DNA of 20,896 bases from Desulfocapsa sp. (GTDB lineage Bacteria > Desulfobacterota > Desulfobulbia > Desulfobulbales > Desulfocapsaceae). A model generated the notes under the pieces. The model was not told the origin of the DNA and made no database searches. It saw only the letters and a list, made by a program, of their open reading frames with translations. Location of the stretch: NCBI GenBank assembly GCA_030635405.1, contig DAOVZA010000004.1:1-20896 (forward strand), read 5' to 3'. This document shows positions 14,801-20,896 of this stretch, one piece after another (position 1 is the first letter of the stretch; each line of letters starts with the position of its first letter). The translations under genes were made by a program, and so were the position numbers.

Positions 14801-16003
14801 TCGGTTTCTACAAACTGGCATTCAGAAGCCAATCGATTCACTCCAACTTTGAATCTTAAAACTCTCACCGGTAAAAACAGAGCACAAACAATAGCGGAAC
14901 TCGGAAAATTCGACTTACTCGTTACAACCTATACCTTGCTGCAGCAGGAGAACGATTTACTCTCAAAGGTAAATTGGCAAACTGTTATTCTTGATGAAGC
15001 TCAAGCCATAAAGAATGCAGCAACCAAACGTTCTAAAGCTGCCATGGCACTAAATGCCAGGTTTAAGGTGATCACCACAGGAACTCCTGTTGAAAACCAC
15101 CTTGGCGAACTCTGGAACCTGTTTCATTTTATTAATCCAGGGCTCCTTGGTACCCTGAACCGGTTCAATGAACGTTTTGCCATTCCAATCGAACGCTACC
15201 ATAATCGTGATGCCAGGCTTCAACTGAAAAAGCTGATTCGACCTTTTATCCTAAGGCGAATCAAATCACAGGTACTGGAAGAATTGCCACCTCGCACCGA
15301 AATTACACTCGATGTTGAGATGAGTGAGGAAGAAACACTCTTTTATGAGGCCCTCCGGCAAAATGCGTTGGAAGTTCTTGAAAACAACCGAGAAAAGAAG
15401 GCCAGACATCTTCAGATTCTCACTGAAATCATGAAGCTGCGCCAGGCCTGTTGCAACCCACGACTCATCACAGCAGACACAAGTATTGGCAGCGCCAAGC
15501 TCAAAGTCTTTGCTTCAGTTGTAGAAGAACTGCTTTCCGGTGGTCATAAGGCTTTGATTTTCAGTCAGTTCATTGGACATCTCTCTATCCTGCGTGAACA
15601 TTTAGATGCACAGGGTATCAACTACAGGTATCTCGATGGCTCCACAAGCAGCCCTAAACGTAAACTGGAAGTTGACCGGTTTCAGGCAGGCGAAGGTGAC
15701 CTTTTCCTCATCAGCCTTAAAGCCGGCGGACTTGGCCTGAACCTTACTGCAGCAGATTATGTCATCCACATGGATCCATGGTGGAACCCTGCAGTTGAAG
15801 ATCAGGCCTCTGATAGAGCCCATCGCATTGGCCAGACACGACCAGTTACCATTTACAGACTGGTTTGTAAAAATACCATTGAAGAGAAAATCGTTAAGCT
15901 ACATCAAGAGAAACGAGATCTTGCAGGAAGTCTTCTGGAAGGATCGGATATGAGTGCTAAAATGACCAGTGAGGACCTGCTGGATCTGATTCGTAGGAAA
16001 TAG
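11831..16003 (+). CDS. Large SNF2-family DNA-dependent ATPase (DEAD/DEAH superfamily 2)
   Basis: A 1390-residue protein. The C-terminal 450 residues are a complete SNF2 motor: LRDYQEEGYNWL (about 935), motif I DDMGLGKT (about 963-970), Ia VIAPTSV, motif II DEAQ (about 1055), III TTGTPVEN (about 1083), IV ALIFSQF, V SLKAGGLGLNL and VI QASDRAHRIGQTRPV (about 1325). Such enzymes translocate on double-stranded DNA and remodel protein-DNA complexes. The N-terminal 930 residues are unassigned. They contain helical TPR-like stretches at about 150-450 and a mostly beta or mixed region at 560-800. No SWIM zinc-finger (CxC...CxH), which many bacterial SNF2 proteins carry, is present. No Shine-Dalgarno precedes the ATG. 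The gene appears to be transcribed alone between its own promoter and a bidirectional terminator. The cellular role is unknown. Confidence 0.9.
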   Translation: MPDPSSELLQSYDKLTPFEQTLLQFQSIVYEPAHTTLIVNCLRKLDIRSPRGNRPTAANLNHYFTKFQEAGLVTDERQCSAHIVEKLSRISVEDGTFSTYANVIRKEAPVSYYYGKWTTRCWRAMREMRIGIYTQDFDAIDDALDFLSGQCRDILSPLPPTVHVTTGPFDPTWFRSLAPSFQFFLLNDILRYEQSTLNSYPEILTYLQEETGLEELSQDEKLPFQRILFNQYIFRGRLEEAKTLVEENSESFMGTGAAGTLAFLSGNSDITTNLFEKDLDFLRDLTGTEKAAFFGPTGLFHALATLQNDQNDQEQKVAHQIGIALSLFNKSVEEKSYQVIATFLQVRNSTALPGEEMSFHKDDEPHSLTVLLTGLSQYWLNSSLQPEVKRRVESLYQQALDNEFNFFTLNLAALLAGIGEDEDEYNEVVERLTKETGLIPLIDILQSEEPWKRNLQALIQVTSSPLDSGNSLQERLIWLVEYTNGKMHINPKEQKRNATGNWSKGRPISLSRLYSGKLPYLTVQDRKISACIQKQVNTETHGISYHFEMDKTLLAMINHPLLFFSKSPGTPIEFVSGEPELLVEERGSQLHICFAQEVSEENITIFQETPTRYKIIEINDNHRRIAQITGKHGLVVPIDASEQVLTAIGNISSFMTVHSAIAAEIVPGAHTNIEQVEADPTIYMHLLSYGSGFRLEMFVKPFIDGGHYLKPGQGVENIIAEVRGQRLQTKRNLGLEEQMAREVEESCPILDLAVDLEQENDREWHLQDPDDCLQALHELQEIQDRVVIEWPEGQKLNITHQASLKNLNLKVRTSQQNWFALSGELKLDQDTVIDLRELLAKVKTSHGHFIQIKEGQFIALTQEFKKKLEEINLYSEGMTDTEDGELLIHHLAAIPLEKLVEQAQAQVDDGWRDQIKRIHESQDFKPELPSTLRAELRDYQEEGYNWLSRLAHWGVGGCLADDMGLGKTVQALAAILSRATDGPSLVIAPTSVSTNWHSEANRFTPTLNLKTLTGKNRAQTIAELGKFDLLVTTYTLLQQENDLLSKVNWQTVILDEAQAIKNAATKRSKAAMALNARFKVITTGTPVENHLGELWNLFHFINPGLLGTLNRFNERFAIPIERYHNRDARLQLKKLIRPFILRRIKSQVLEELPPRTEITLDVEMSEEETLFYEALRQNALEVLENNREKKARHLQILTEIMKLRQACCNPRLITADTSIGSAKLKVFASVVEELLSGGHKALIFSQFIGHLSILREHLDAQGINYRYLDGSTSSPKRKLEVDRFQAGEGDLFLISLKAGGLGLNLTAADYVIHMDPWWNPAVEDQASDRAHRIGQTRPVTIYRLVCKNTIEEKIVKLHQEKRDLAGSLLEGSDMSAKMTSEDLLDLIRRK

Positions 16004-16026
16004 CTGAACAGCCGTACTGAAACTTC

Positions 16027-16067
16027 AAAACCGAACCGCAGAACTACTTCTGCAGTTCGGTTTTTTT
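16027..16067. terminator. Bidirectional intrinsic terminator between the SNF2 gene and cobA-hemD
   Basis: ACCGAAC and GCAGAA (within 16030-16043) pair with TTCTGC and GTTCGGT (16048-16061), with one C/A mismatch and the loop CTAC. Seven T follow on the plus strand; four A precede it, giving a weaker U-tract for the minus strand. It serves the SNF2 gene (ends 16003) and the convergent cobA-hemD (ends 16072). Confidence 0.9.
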
Positions 16068-16071
16068 ATTC

Positions 16072-17613
16072 TTATTTGGAATAGTAATCCACAATTCCAT
16101 GGATCAATTCAGGAATGGTATATGTTTCCGGCATAATATCAACCTGCAAACCATTATCCGTCACTGTCTTTGCAGTAATTGGCCCAATTGCTGCAATCTT
16201 CACTTCATGCATTAATCGTTTCAATTCTGAATCACTATCGGCATCGACCATGGAGAGGAAATTCCTTACGGTGGATGAACTGGTAAATGTCACCATATCC
16301 ACCTTACCGGATTCAAGTTCTTCACGAAGCTGTTCACGTTTTCCTTTCGGCGAAACATTTTTGTAAACCGGTGCCACAGTTACTTGAGCTCCTGCGCCAC
16401 GTAATGTTTCAGGAAGAATTTCCCGAGCTTTTTCTGCCCGTGGAATAAGAACGTTTCTGCCTTCAACTCCCTGATCAAGAAGGCTTTCAGCCAATCCCTC
16501 GCCGGTAAACACTGCGGGAAGCATATCTGCTCGAACGCCATACTCAAGAAGAAAATCTGCAGTTGCCTTCCCAACAGCCGCAATTGCAGGACCTTTCATA
16601 CTTCTTGCATCCATTCCTTTTGCGTAAAGACGTTCAAAAAAGTATTTTACAGCATTCAGGGAAGTGAATAAAATCCAGTGATACTCCTCCAGACGATCAA
16701 GCTCTTCATCAAGCGCCTCATAGGATTCCATGGGTTCTATCTTAATAGTGGAGTATTCAAGACAATTACCACCATTCTCTTCAAGACCAGCCATGAGATC
16801 CGATGCCTGTTCACGGGTTCTGGTCACAACAATTCGTTTCCCAAAAAGTGGCCGTTTTTCAAACCAGTCAATGGTGTCACGAAGTTTTACCACTTCACCC
16901 ACAATGATAAGAGCTGGTGGTTTAATTCCAGATTCACGTACAATATCAGTAATGGTCTCAAGGGTACCAACAACCGTGCGCTGCTCGGGGGTTGAAGCCC
17001 AGCGAACAACAGCAACAGGTGTTTGAGGATCACGCCCATGGCCCACAAGATTCTTCACAATAACTGGAAGATTCTTGATTCCCATATACACAACCAGTGT
17101 TCCAGCACCCGTCGCAAGTTTTTTCCAGTCGATGTTGGAATCTGGTTTTGTGGGATCTTCGTGGCCTGTAAGAAAAGCTACAGATGCGGTATATTCTCTA
17201 TGGGTAATGGGGATTCCGGCATATGTTGCAGCAGCAGTTGCAGAGGTTACACCTGGCACAACTTCAAAATCCACACCAGACTTAGCAAGTACCTCAACCT
17301 CTTCACCACCACGACCGAAGATAAAGGGATCTCCGCCCTTTAAACGAACAACCATTTTCCCTGATTCGGCCCAGTCAACCAGCATCTGGTTAATCTCTTC
17401 CTGGGTATGGGTGTGTTTCACACCACCCTTCTTTCCCGCATAAATAAGCTCAGCATCTTTTGGTACATGCTTCAGGAGTTTTGGGCTTGCGAGATAGTCA
17501 TAAACAACTACTTCTGCACGCTCAAGAAGGAATTTTCCTCTCACAGTTATCAGACCGGGATCACCGGGACCTGCACCTACCAGGTAAACTTTTCCACTTC
17601 GTTTTCTACTCAT
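16072..17613 (-). CDS. cobA-hemD: Fused uroporphyrinogen-III C-methyltransferase / uroporphyrinogen-III synthase
   Basis: A 513-residue two-domain enzyme. Residues 1-245 are a SUMT (CobA) domain: VYLVGAGPGDPGLITVRG (9-26), VVVYDYLASP, RLKGGDPFIFGRGGEE and VPGVTSATAAATYAGIPITH. It methylates uroporphyrinogen III at C2 and C7 to give precorrin-2. Residues about 256-513 are HemD: GKRIVVTRTREQASDLMAGL, ILFTSLNAVKYF, IAAVGKATADFL, VTFTSSSTVRNFLSMV and IAAIGPITAKTV. HemD closes hydroxymethylbilane to uroporphyrinogen III, so the two activities are consecutive. This fusion is familiar in Desulfobacterota and clostridia. Precorrin-2 leads to sirohaem (needed by DsrAB), cobalamin and, in sulfate reducers, haem through the sirohaem branch. 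GGA lies about 7 nt before the ATG. A promoter and a palindrome lie upstream (17644-17692). Confidence 0.95.
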   Translation of the reverse strand: MSRKRSGKVYLVGAGPGDPGLITVRGKFLLERAEVVVYDYLASPKLLKHVPKDAELIYAGKKGGVKHTHTQEEINQMLVDWAESGKMVVRLKGGDPFIFGRGGEEVEVLAKSGVDFEVVPGVTSATAAATYAGIPITHREYTASVAFLTGHEDPTKPDSNIDWKKLATGAGTLVVYMGIKNLPVIVKNLVGHGRDPQTPVAVVRWASTPEQRTVVGTLETITDIVRESGIKPPALIIVGEVVKLRDTIDWFEKRPLFGKRIVVTRTREQASDLMAGLEENGGNCLEYSTIKIEPMESYEALDEELDRLEEYHWILFTSLNAVKYFFERLYAKGMDARSMKGPAIAAVGKATADFLLEYGVRADMLPAVFTGEGLAESLLDQGVEGRNVLIPRAEKAREILPETLRGAGAQVTVAPVYKNVSPKGKREQLREELESGKVDMVTFTSSSTVRNFLSMVDADSDSELKRLMHEVKIAAIGPITAKTVTDNGLQVDIMPETYTIPELIHGIVDYYSK

Positions 17614-17643
17614 AATCTATCCAAAAAGGACAATCACTCTCTA

Positions 17644-17671
17644 TTTATATTAACAATCAGCCTAATCTAAA
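17644..17671 (-). promoter_or_regulatory. Candidate promoter of cobA-hemD
   Basis: On the minus strand TTTAGA (17666-17671) and TATAAA (17644-17649) are separated by 16 nt and would give a short leader of about 25 nt. Each hexamer matches the consensus at four or five positions. The palindrome at 17677-17692 abuts the -35 side. Confidence 0.4.
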
Positions 17672-17676
17672 ATGTC

Positions 17677-17692
17677 CGTACCACATGGTACG
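17677..17692. promoter_or_regulatory. Palindromic operator-like site upstream of cobA-hemD
   Basis: CGTACCA-CA-TGGTACG is a perfect 7-bp inverted repeat with a 2-nt centre. It is 64 nt before the cobA-hemD start and 58 nt after the preceding gene. Its position just upstream of a candidate -35 fits an activator or repressor site. A short hairpin of the upstream transcript is the alternative. Confidence 0.35.
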
Positions 17693-17750
17693 AACGATCA
17701 AACAACGCCATTGCAGCAATGTCTAAACATAACATTTACGAACTGCCTTT

Positions 17751-18701
17751 CTAGCAGTTTTTACTCAATTCATCAAGTAGTGATGCAGCTAAAAGAGGAA
17801 TCATCAGCTCATGATGTCCTATTATATTATAGCCTCGGCCACCCGTGGCTGTAGGCCTGTTCACCACATTCGTAAGAGTCCGATAATGCTTCATAAAATC
17901 AAAGTTGGCCGTTGTGAAATTATCTACCTTATGTCCTAAATTTCTCACAAGGGTAAGGGCCTTTAAAAATACCTCGGGCAATAATACAGCAGATCCAACA
18001 TTTAAATAAGCTCCGCCCTGTAATTCAGAGATCTCCGAACAAAATAGTCGAAAATCGTAGTGCGATGTTTTACCAATATCGGCACCCACTGCCGAAGGAT
18101 GGATATGAATAATATCTGTCCCCATTGCCACATGTACGGTTACAGGAATGCCCAGTTTTGCAGCAGTTGCAAGCAGACTTTTGTCATTATGTGGAAAATC
18201 GTTTGCCAGCAGATGTTCTCCAACCGCCTGTCCCATGCCGATATCTTTCTCCGCACCAAGCGATATTGCAGTATTTAAAACCTCACCGGTCTCTTTGGCC
18301 GCACCAAATGCACCATCTCCCAAGACATCGCCAACCTCTTCAGAGGTCGAACCTGCCATGGCAATTTCCGCATCATGGATAATGCAGGCACCATTCATGG
18401 CAAGGCCTGTGATAATGGATCGTTCCATGAGATCGATAAGCACAGGGTTTAAACCAACTTTTATAACATGTGCGCCCATCCCAATAATGATAGGTTTGCC
18501 AGCCCTATGAGTCTTGGCAAGTCGCCCGACAAGTTCAGGGAAGTCATGTCCTAGAAGCTGATCTGGAAGAGATGTAAGAAATTGGCGAAGTGTTGATCCT
18601 TCTCCTAAAGGTTTACCAAAATGCTCAACGGTAACCTTGGAATAACGATCATGCAGAGAATAGGTTTTCAGGCCATCAAAATTCAGGGGCTTATTTTTCA
18701 C
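17751..18701 (-). CDS. Conserved protein of unknown function, coupled to gmhA
   Basis: I cannot name this 316-residue family. The start is GTG at 18701 (MKNKPLNFDGLK), because GGGAG at 18709-18713 lies 7 nt upstream and the reading frame further upstream is only the gmhA shadow. It overlaps the gmhA stop by 11 nt, implying translational coupling. Visible segments are KPIIIGMGAHVIKVGLNPVL (about 69-88), MNGACIIHDAEIAMAGSTSE (about 102-121), GDGAFGAAKETGEVLNTAI, GIPVTVHVAMGTDIIHIHPS (about 189-208), GAYLNVGSAVLLPEVFLKAL and NRPTATGGRGYNIIGHHELM. The glycine-rich alternation and the HD/HIH clusters look like a Rossmann-type enzyme with metal or nucleotide binding, with a distant flavour of the deoxyhypusine-synthase-like NAD-binding fold. 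That comparison is weak. No transmembrane segment is visible. Confidence 0.7.
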   Translation of the reverse strand: MKNKPLNFDGLKTYSLHDRYSKVTVEHFGKPLGEGSTLRQFLTSLPDQLLGHDFPELVGRLAKTHRAGKPIIIGMGAHVIKVGLNPVLIDLMERSIITGLAMNGACIIHDAEIAMAGSTSEEVGDVLGDGAFGAAKETGEVLNTAISLGAEKDIGMGQAVGEHLLANDFPHNDKSLLATAAKLGIPVTVHVAMGTDIIHIHPSAVGADIGKTSHYDFRLFCSEISELQGGAYLNVGSAVLLPEVFLKALTLVRNLGHKVDNFTTANFDFMKHYRTLTNVVNRPTATGGRGYNIIGHHELMIPLLAASLLDELSKNC

Positions 18702-19287
18702 CAAACATCTCCCTCTCAACAAGTTCACAAAGGATATGCTCAATCCAGAGGTGCACTTCCTGAATATGCTGTGTCTTGATAGTTGGTACATTAAGGGTGA
18801 TATCAGCAAGCTTCCCTAATTCTCCACCGTCTCCAGCAATTCCGCCAGTGAGAACCGCTGTTCGCATCCCAATATCTTTGGCAACTTCTATAGCTTTGAC
18901 CACATTCACAGAGGATCCGGATGTGGATATTCCAAGTGCAAGATCTTCAGGTTTGCCGAGTGCCTGCATCTGTTTGGAAAAAATTTGATCAAATGAAAAA
19001 TCGTTCCCGATGGATGTTATAATAGAGCTATCTGTGCTCAATGCAATGGCAGCAAGGGGTCTTCTGTTGATCAAAAAACGATTTACAAACTCAGCCGCCA
19101 GATGCTGAGCATCAGCAGCACTGCCACCATTTCCGAAAATAAGAATTTTCCCGCCCTGACGCAGAATAATCACCATCTGGCACGCCAGATCTATAAGTTT
19201 TTTTCGGCTCTCTTTTACAAAGGCTTCTTTAGCCATCACTGAGCTAATCAGCCCTTCAGCAACAATCTGTTCCATAAAATATTCCAT
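18691..19287 (-). CDS. gmhA: Sedoheptulose-7-phosphate isomerase (GmhA/DiaA family SIS protein)
   Basis: A 198-residue SIS-domain protein. GKILIFGNGGSAADAQHLAA (47-66), STDSSIITSIGNDFSFDQIF and ALGISTSGSSVNVVKAIEVA are the sugar-phosphate-binding loops. His62, Glu66, Gln176 and His184 (IQEVHLWIEHILCELVE) occupy the GmhA zinc-site positions by alignment from memory. GmhA converts sedoheptulose-7-phosphate to glycero-manno-heptose-7-phosphate, the first step towards ADP-heptose of the LPS inner core. The DnaA-binding homologue DiaA is similar, so exact function is inferred from the zinc residues. Two starts are possible: ATG 19287, or ATG 19275 (MEQIV), which has GGA about 7 nt upstream and is slightly better supported. 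It overlaps the following unknown gene by 11 nt. Confidence 0.88.
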   Translation of the reverse strand: MEYFMEQIVAEGLISSVMAKEAFVKESRKKLIDLACQMVIILRQGGKILIFGNGGSAADAQHLAAEFVNRFLINRRPLAAIALSTDSSIITSIGNDFSFDQIFSKQMQALGKPEDLALGISTSGSSVNVVKAIEVAKDIGMRTAVLTGGIAGDGGELGKLADITLNVPTIKTQHIQEVHLWIEHILCELVEREMFGEK

Positions 19288-19321
19288 TCATTCAGTATTA
19301 GGATAAAACAAACACATCAAC

Positions 19322-19339
19322 TTCTACTATTATGTAGAA
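19322..19339. repeat. Small inverted repeat upstream of gmhA
   Basis: TTCTAC-TATTAT-GTAGAA is a perfect 6-bp inverted repeat 35 nt upstream of the gmhA ATG. It may be an operator or only part of the leader; it is short enough to be chance. Confidence 0.25.
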
Positions 19340-19351
19340 TATCCTGTCCAA

Positions 19352-19399
19352 AAAAGCAAAAAAAATGGGCATACCGCAAGTTGCTGCGGAAATGCCCAT
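19352..19399 (-). terminator. Intrinsic terminator of adk
   Basis: ATGGGCAT (19365-19372) pairs with ATGCCCAT (19392-19399), and CCGCA (19374-19378) pairs with TGCGG (19385-19389) inside it. On the minus strand the stem is followed by two T-rich runs, about seven and six T split by GC. It lies 46 nt downstream of the adk stop and separates it from gmhA. Confidence 0.9.
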
Positions 19400-19444
19400 A
19401 TGAAACAAACCGCTCAAAAAAACGATTTATCCAGATTCCAAATA

Positions 19445-20122
19445 TCAGTCTAACTCAGCAAGAATAGCTGCTGTAACTTCTTTAATACCCATGGAACCGT
19501 CGACAGAAATCACTTTGCTGTCGGTTTTCTTGAAATAATTTACTGCTGCCATTGTACCGGTATCGGTATCGTAATAGATATCATGGCGCTTATTAATGGC
19601 ACCCTCGTCCTGATCATCGGCACGAGCACTGAGTTCTCCGCCACAGACACGACAAACAAGCTTACCGTCTTTTTCAACAGGCTTAATAGCATCAAAAGCA
19701 ATATGATTAGGATGGTTGTTATCATTGGCACAAAGACGACGGCCCATGATACGTTCCTTAGCGATCTGACGATCAAGAAGAATCTCCATGATGTAATCAA
19801 TCTTCATTCCAGCTTCTTTTAATGCACTGTCAAGAGCCTCAGCCTGTGCAAGAGAACGAGGAAAACCGTCAAGCAGCCATCCCTGTTCCTTTGATTTGGC
19901 AAGAGTTTCAAGAACCATTGGGATTGTAATGTCATCTGGTACAAGATCACCAGCATCGATAAATGCCTTTGCTTTCTTTCCAAGCTCGGATCCACCTTTG
20001 ATATGCTCACGGAAAATAGCACCAGACTCAATGTGATTCATACCGTACTTATCTTTTACAATAGCACCCTGAGTTCCTTTACCACTACCGTTTGGTCCAA
20101 ATGCGAGAATGTTTACAGCCAT
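19445..20122 (-). CDS. adk: Adenylate kinase with metal-binding LID
   Basis: A 225-residue adenylate kinase (ATP + AMP to 2 ADP). The P-loop is GPNGSGKGTQ (9-18). The AMP-binding region reads IESGAIFREHI and LVPDDITIPMV, followed by LLDGFPRSLAQAEAL (83-97). The LID begins RIMGRRLCANDNNH and contains CRVCGGELSARADD, ending near KRHDIYYDTDTG. Cys131-x5-His137 and Cys157-x2-Cys160 fit the Cys/His/Cys/Cys site reported for Desulfovibrio gigas adenylate kinase, which binds zinc, cobalt or iron. This form is characteristic of sulfate reducers and differs from the C-C-C-C or C-C-C-D site of Gram-positive enzymes. AAGGAG lies 6 nt before the ATG. The gene is monocistronic with a strong terminator. 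Confidence 0.96.
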   Translation of the reverse strand: MAVNILAFGPNGSGKGTQGAIVKDKYGMNHIESGAIFREHIKGGSELGKKAKAFIDAGDLVPDDITIPMVLETLAKSKEQGWLLDGFPRSLAQAEALDSALKEAGMKIDYIMEILLDRQIAKERIMGRRLCANDNNHPNHIAFDAIKPVEKDGKLVCRVCGGELSARADDQDEGAINKRHDIYYDTDTGTMAAVNYFKKTDSKVISVDGSMGIKEVTAAILAELD

Positions 20123-20440
20123 GTTTGTCTCCTTTAGGCAAATTATATGTGTTTAGCACAGGCTTGAGAAACCTATAAAACCCGCACCAATCTGAACGCA
20201 GATGTGAATGATTGTTCACTCAAAAATCGAATGAACTAGCATAATCGAAAATAGAAATTGTATCTACTAAAATTTCCTCGCCCCATTGAGGCATTCACCT
20301 AAAATCAATCTGTTATCAAATTGGAATTACTTAGCCATGCTTAACGTTTTGACTTTCAGGCGTAAAAGGAGTATTTTCGTGCGGGTATTCCTGTTTTAAC
20401 AATAACCAATCACAAACAACACTGAAGAAACACAAATAAA
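20123..20440. other. Divergent intergenic region between adk and hom
   Basis: This 318-nt region holds the adk Shine-Dalgarno and an imperfect palindrome (20200-20217), and otherwise nothing I can identify. No gene on either strand looks real. A promoter for hom is not obvious. A TATAAT on the minus strand at 20142-20147, with TTCTCA 17 nt upstream (20165-20170), is an adk promoter candidate, but it would give a leader of only about 12 nt. Confidence 0.55.
20200..20217. promoter_or_regulatory. Imperfect palindrome upstream of adk (operator candidate)
   Basis: TGTGAA-TGATTG-TTCACT has 5 of 6 matching arm positions with a 6-nt centre. It resembles CRP/FNR- or Rex-type sites in general form but not in spacing, so no regulator is assigned. 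It sits about 80 nt upstream of adk and 225 nt upstream of hom. Confidence 0.25.
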
Positions 20441-20896
20441 ATGAAAAAAATTCAAGTTGGCCTCATCGGCTTTGGTACCGTTGGTAGCGGTCTGGCACAG
20501 ACCCTGTACGAACAAAAGGATCGATTGCAGAGAAAAGTCGGAACAGAAGTCGTCCTCACCCAGGTTGCAGATATCATGACAGAAACACTTCCTGAACAGT
20601 TTTCAGGGGTGAAACTTACCAAAGATGCCAATGATATTTTCACCAACCCCGATATTGACATTGTGGTGGAACTGATTGGCGGTATGGAGCCAGCAAGAAC
20701 CTTTATGCTCGAAGCCATCAAACATGGAAAGCATGTGGTTACAGCAAATAAAGCGCTCCTTTCCGTACACGGCAAAGAGATCTTTGAAGCAGCTGCTGTC
20801 AACAATGTGGAAGTTGGGTTCGAAGCAAGCGTTGGTGGTGGAATACCTGTTATAAAATCACTTAAAGAAGGACTTGTCGCCAACCGTATTCAATCC
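20441..20896 (+). CDS. hom: Homoserine dehydrogenase, N-terminal part (truncated by the right edge)
   Basis: The first 152 codons are visible. MKKIQVGLIGFGTVGSGLAQ is the NAD(P)-binding fold of homoserine dehydrogenase (GFGTVGSG). NPDIDIVVELIGGMEPARTF, HGKHVVTANKALLSVHGKEI and VEVGFEASVGGGIPVIKSLK are standard blocks leading into the catalytic domain. The enzyme reduces aspartate semialdehyde to homoserine, the branch point to threonine and methionine. It starts directly at the conserved N-terminus with no aspartokinase fused in front. A C-terminal ACT domain, if present, lies outside the window. The ribosome-binding site is weak (GAAG about 14 nt before the ATG). Confidence 0.95.
   Translation, partial: MKKIQVGLIGFGTVGSGLAQTLYEQKDRLQRKVGTEVVLTQVADIMTETLPEQFSGVKLTKDANDIFTNPDIDIVVELIGGMEPARTFMLEAIKHGKHVVTANKALLSVHGKEIFEAAAVNNVEVGFEASVGGGIPVIKSLKEGLVANRIQS

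Noticed and set aside
17023..17443. Plus-strand frames of 106 and 122 codons inside cobA-hemD
   Set aside because: They are antisense shadows of the SUMT domain.
17742..17764. AACTGC...GCAGTTTTT hairpin at the end of the gmhA-linked gene
   Set aside because: The T-run is on the plus strand, where no gene is transcribed towards it. For the minus-strand gene the stem overlaps the stop codon and lacks a U-tract.
20452..20883. 143-codon minus-strand frame at the right edge
   Set aside because: It is antisense to hom, whose plus-strand translation is unmistakable.
1..20896. CRISPR arrays, tRNA or rRNA genes, IS elements, prophage or defence islands
   Set aside because: No direct-repeat array, cloverleaf, transposase or phage-like gene was recognised; all large frames are chromosomal housekeeping or conserved hypothetical genes.

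Overview
The window (about 45% GC by eye) looks like chromosomal core DNA from a sulfate-reducing Desulfobacterota, probably of the Desulfobulbales/Desulfotalea type. The best evidence is a stand-alone dsrC with both redox cysteines in its C-terminal arm. Supporting evidence is a CobA-HemD fusion (sirohaem/haem branch) and an adenylate kinase whose LID carries the Cys-x5-His...Cys-x2-Cys metal motif described from sulfate reducers. No rRNA, tRNA, CRISPR array, insertion sequence or prophage was recognised.

Layout. 1-1605 (minus): a probable operon of a membrane-anchored His-tailed protein, a protein with two biotinyl/lipoyl-like domains, and the 5' part of a biotin-protein-ligase-like gene cut by the left edge. 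1852-3566 (plus): cmoA and cmoB, a translationally coupled pair for the wobble-U34 cmo5U tRNA modification. 3700-4603 (plus): a SLOG-like Rossmann protein followed by a HIT-family nucleotide hydrolase. A perfect 18-bp inverted repeat separates these from uup (ABC-F ATPase, minus, 4699-6549). 6742-9185 (plus): an operon of a membrane-anchored M23 peptidase, a bactofilin, a small zinc-ribbon protein and an overlapping RimK-like ATP-grasp protein. It closes at a strong bidirectional terminator shared with convergent dsrC (minus, 9310-9630). 10006-11463: a PpiD/SurA-like periplasmic chaperone. 11831-16003: a 1390-residue SNF2-family ATPase with about 930 uncharacterised N-terminal residues. A second bidirectional terminator separates it from cobA-hemD (minus). 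17751-19287 (minus): gmhA overlapping an unrecognised conserved protein. 19445-20122 (minus): adk with its own terminator. 20441-end (plus): the 5' part of hom, homoserine dehydrogenase.

Most of this is housekeeping: tRNA modification, envelope maintenance, tetrapyrrole supply for sirohaem-containing sulfite reductase (the DsrC partner), LPS heptose precursor and nucleotide balance. The less ordinary parts are four: the atypical ligase beside an atypical biotinyl protein, the zinc-ribbon/ATP-grasp pair in the M23-bactofilin operon, the unknown protein coupled to gmhA, and the long N-terminus of the SNF2 protein. I see no convincing evidence of a defence island or mobile element.
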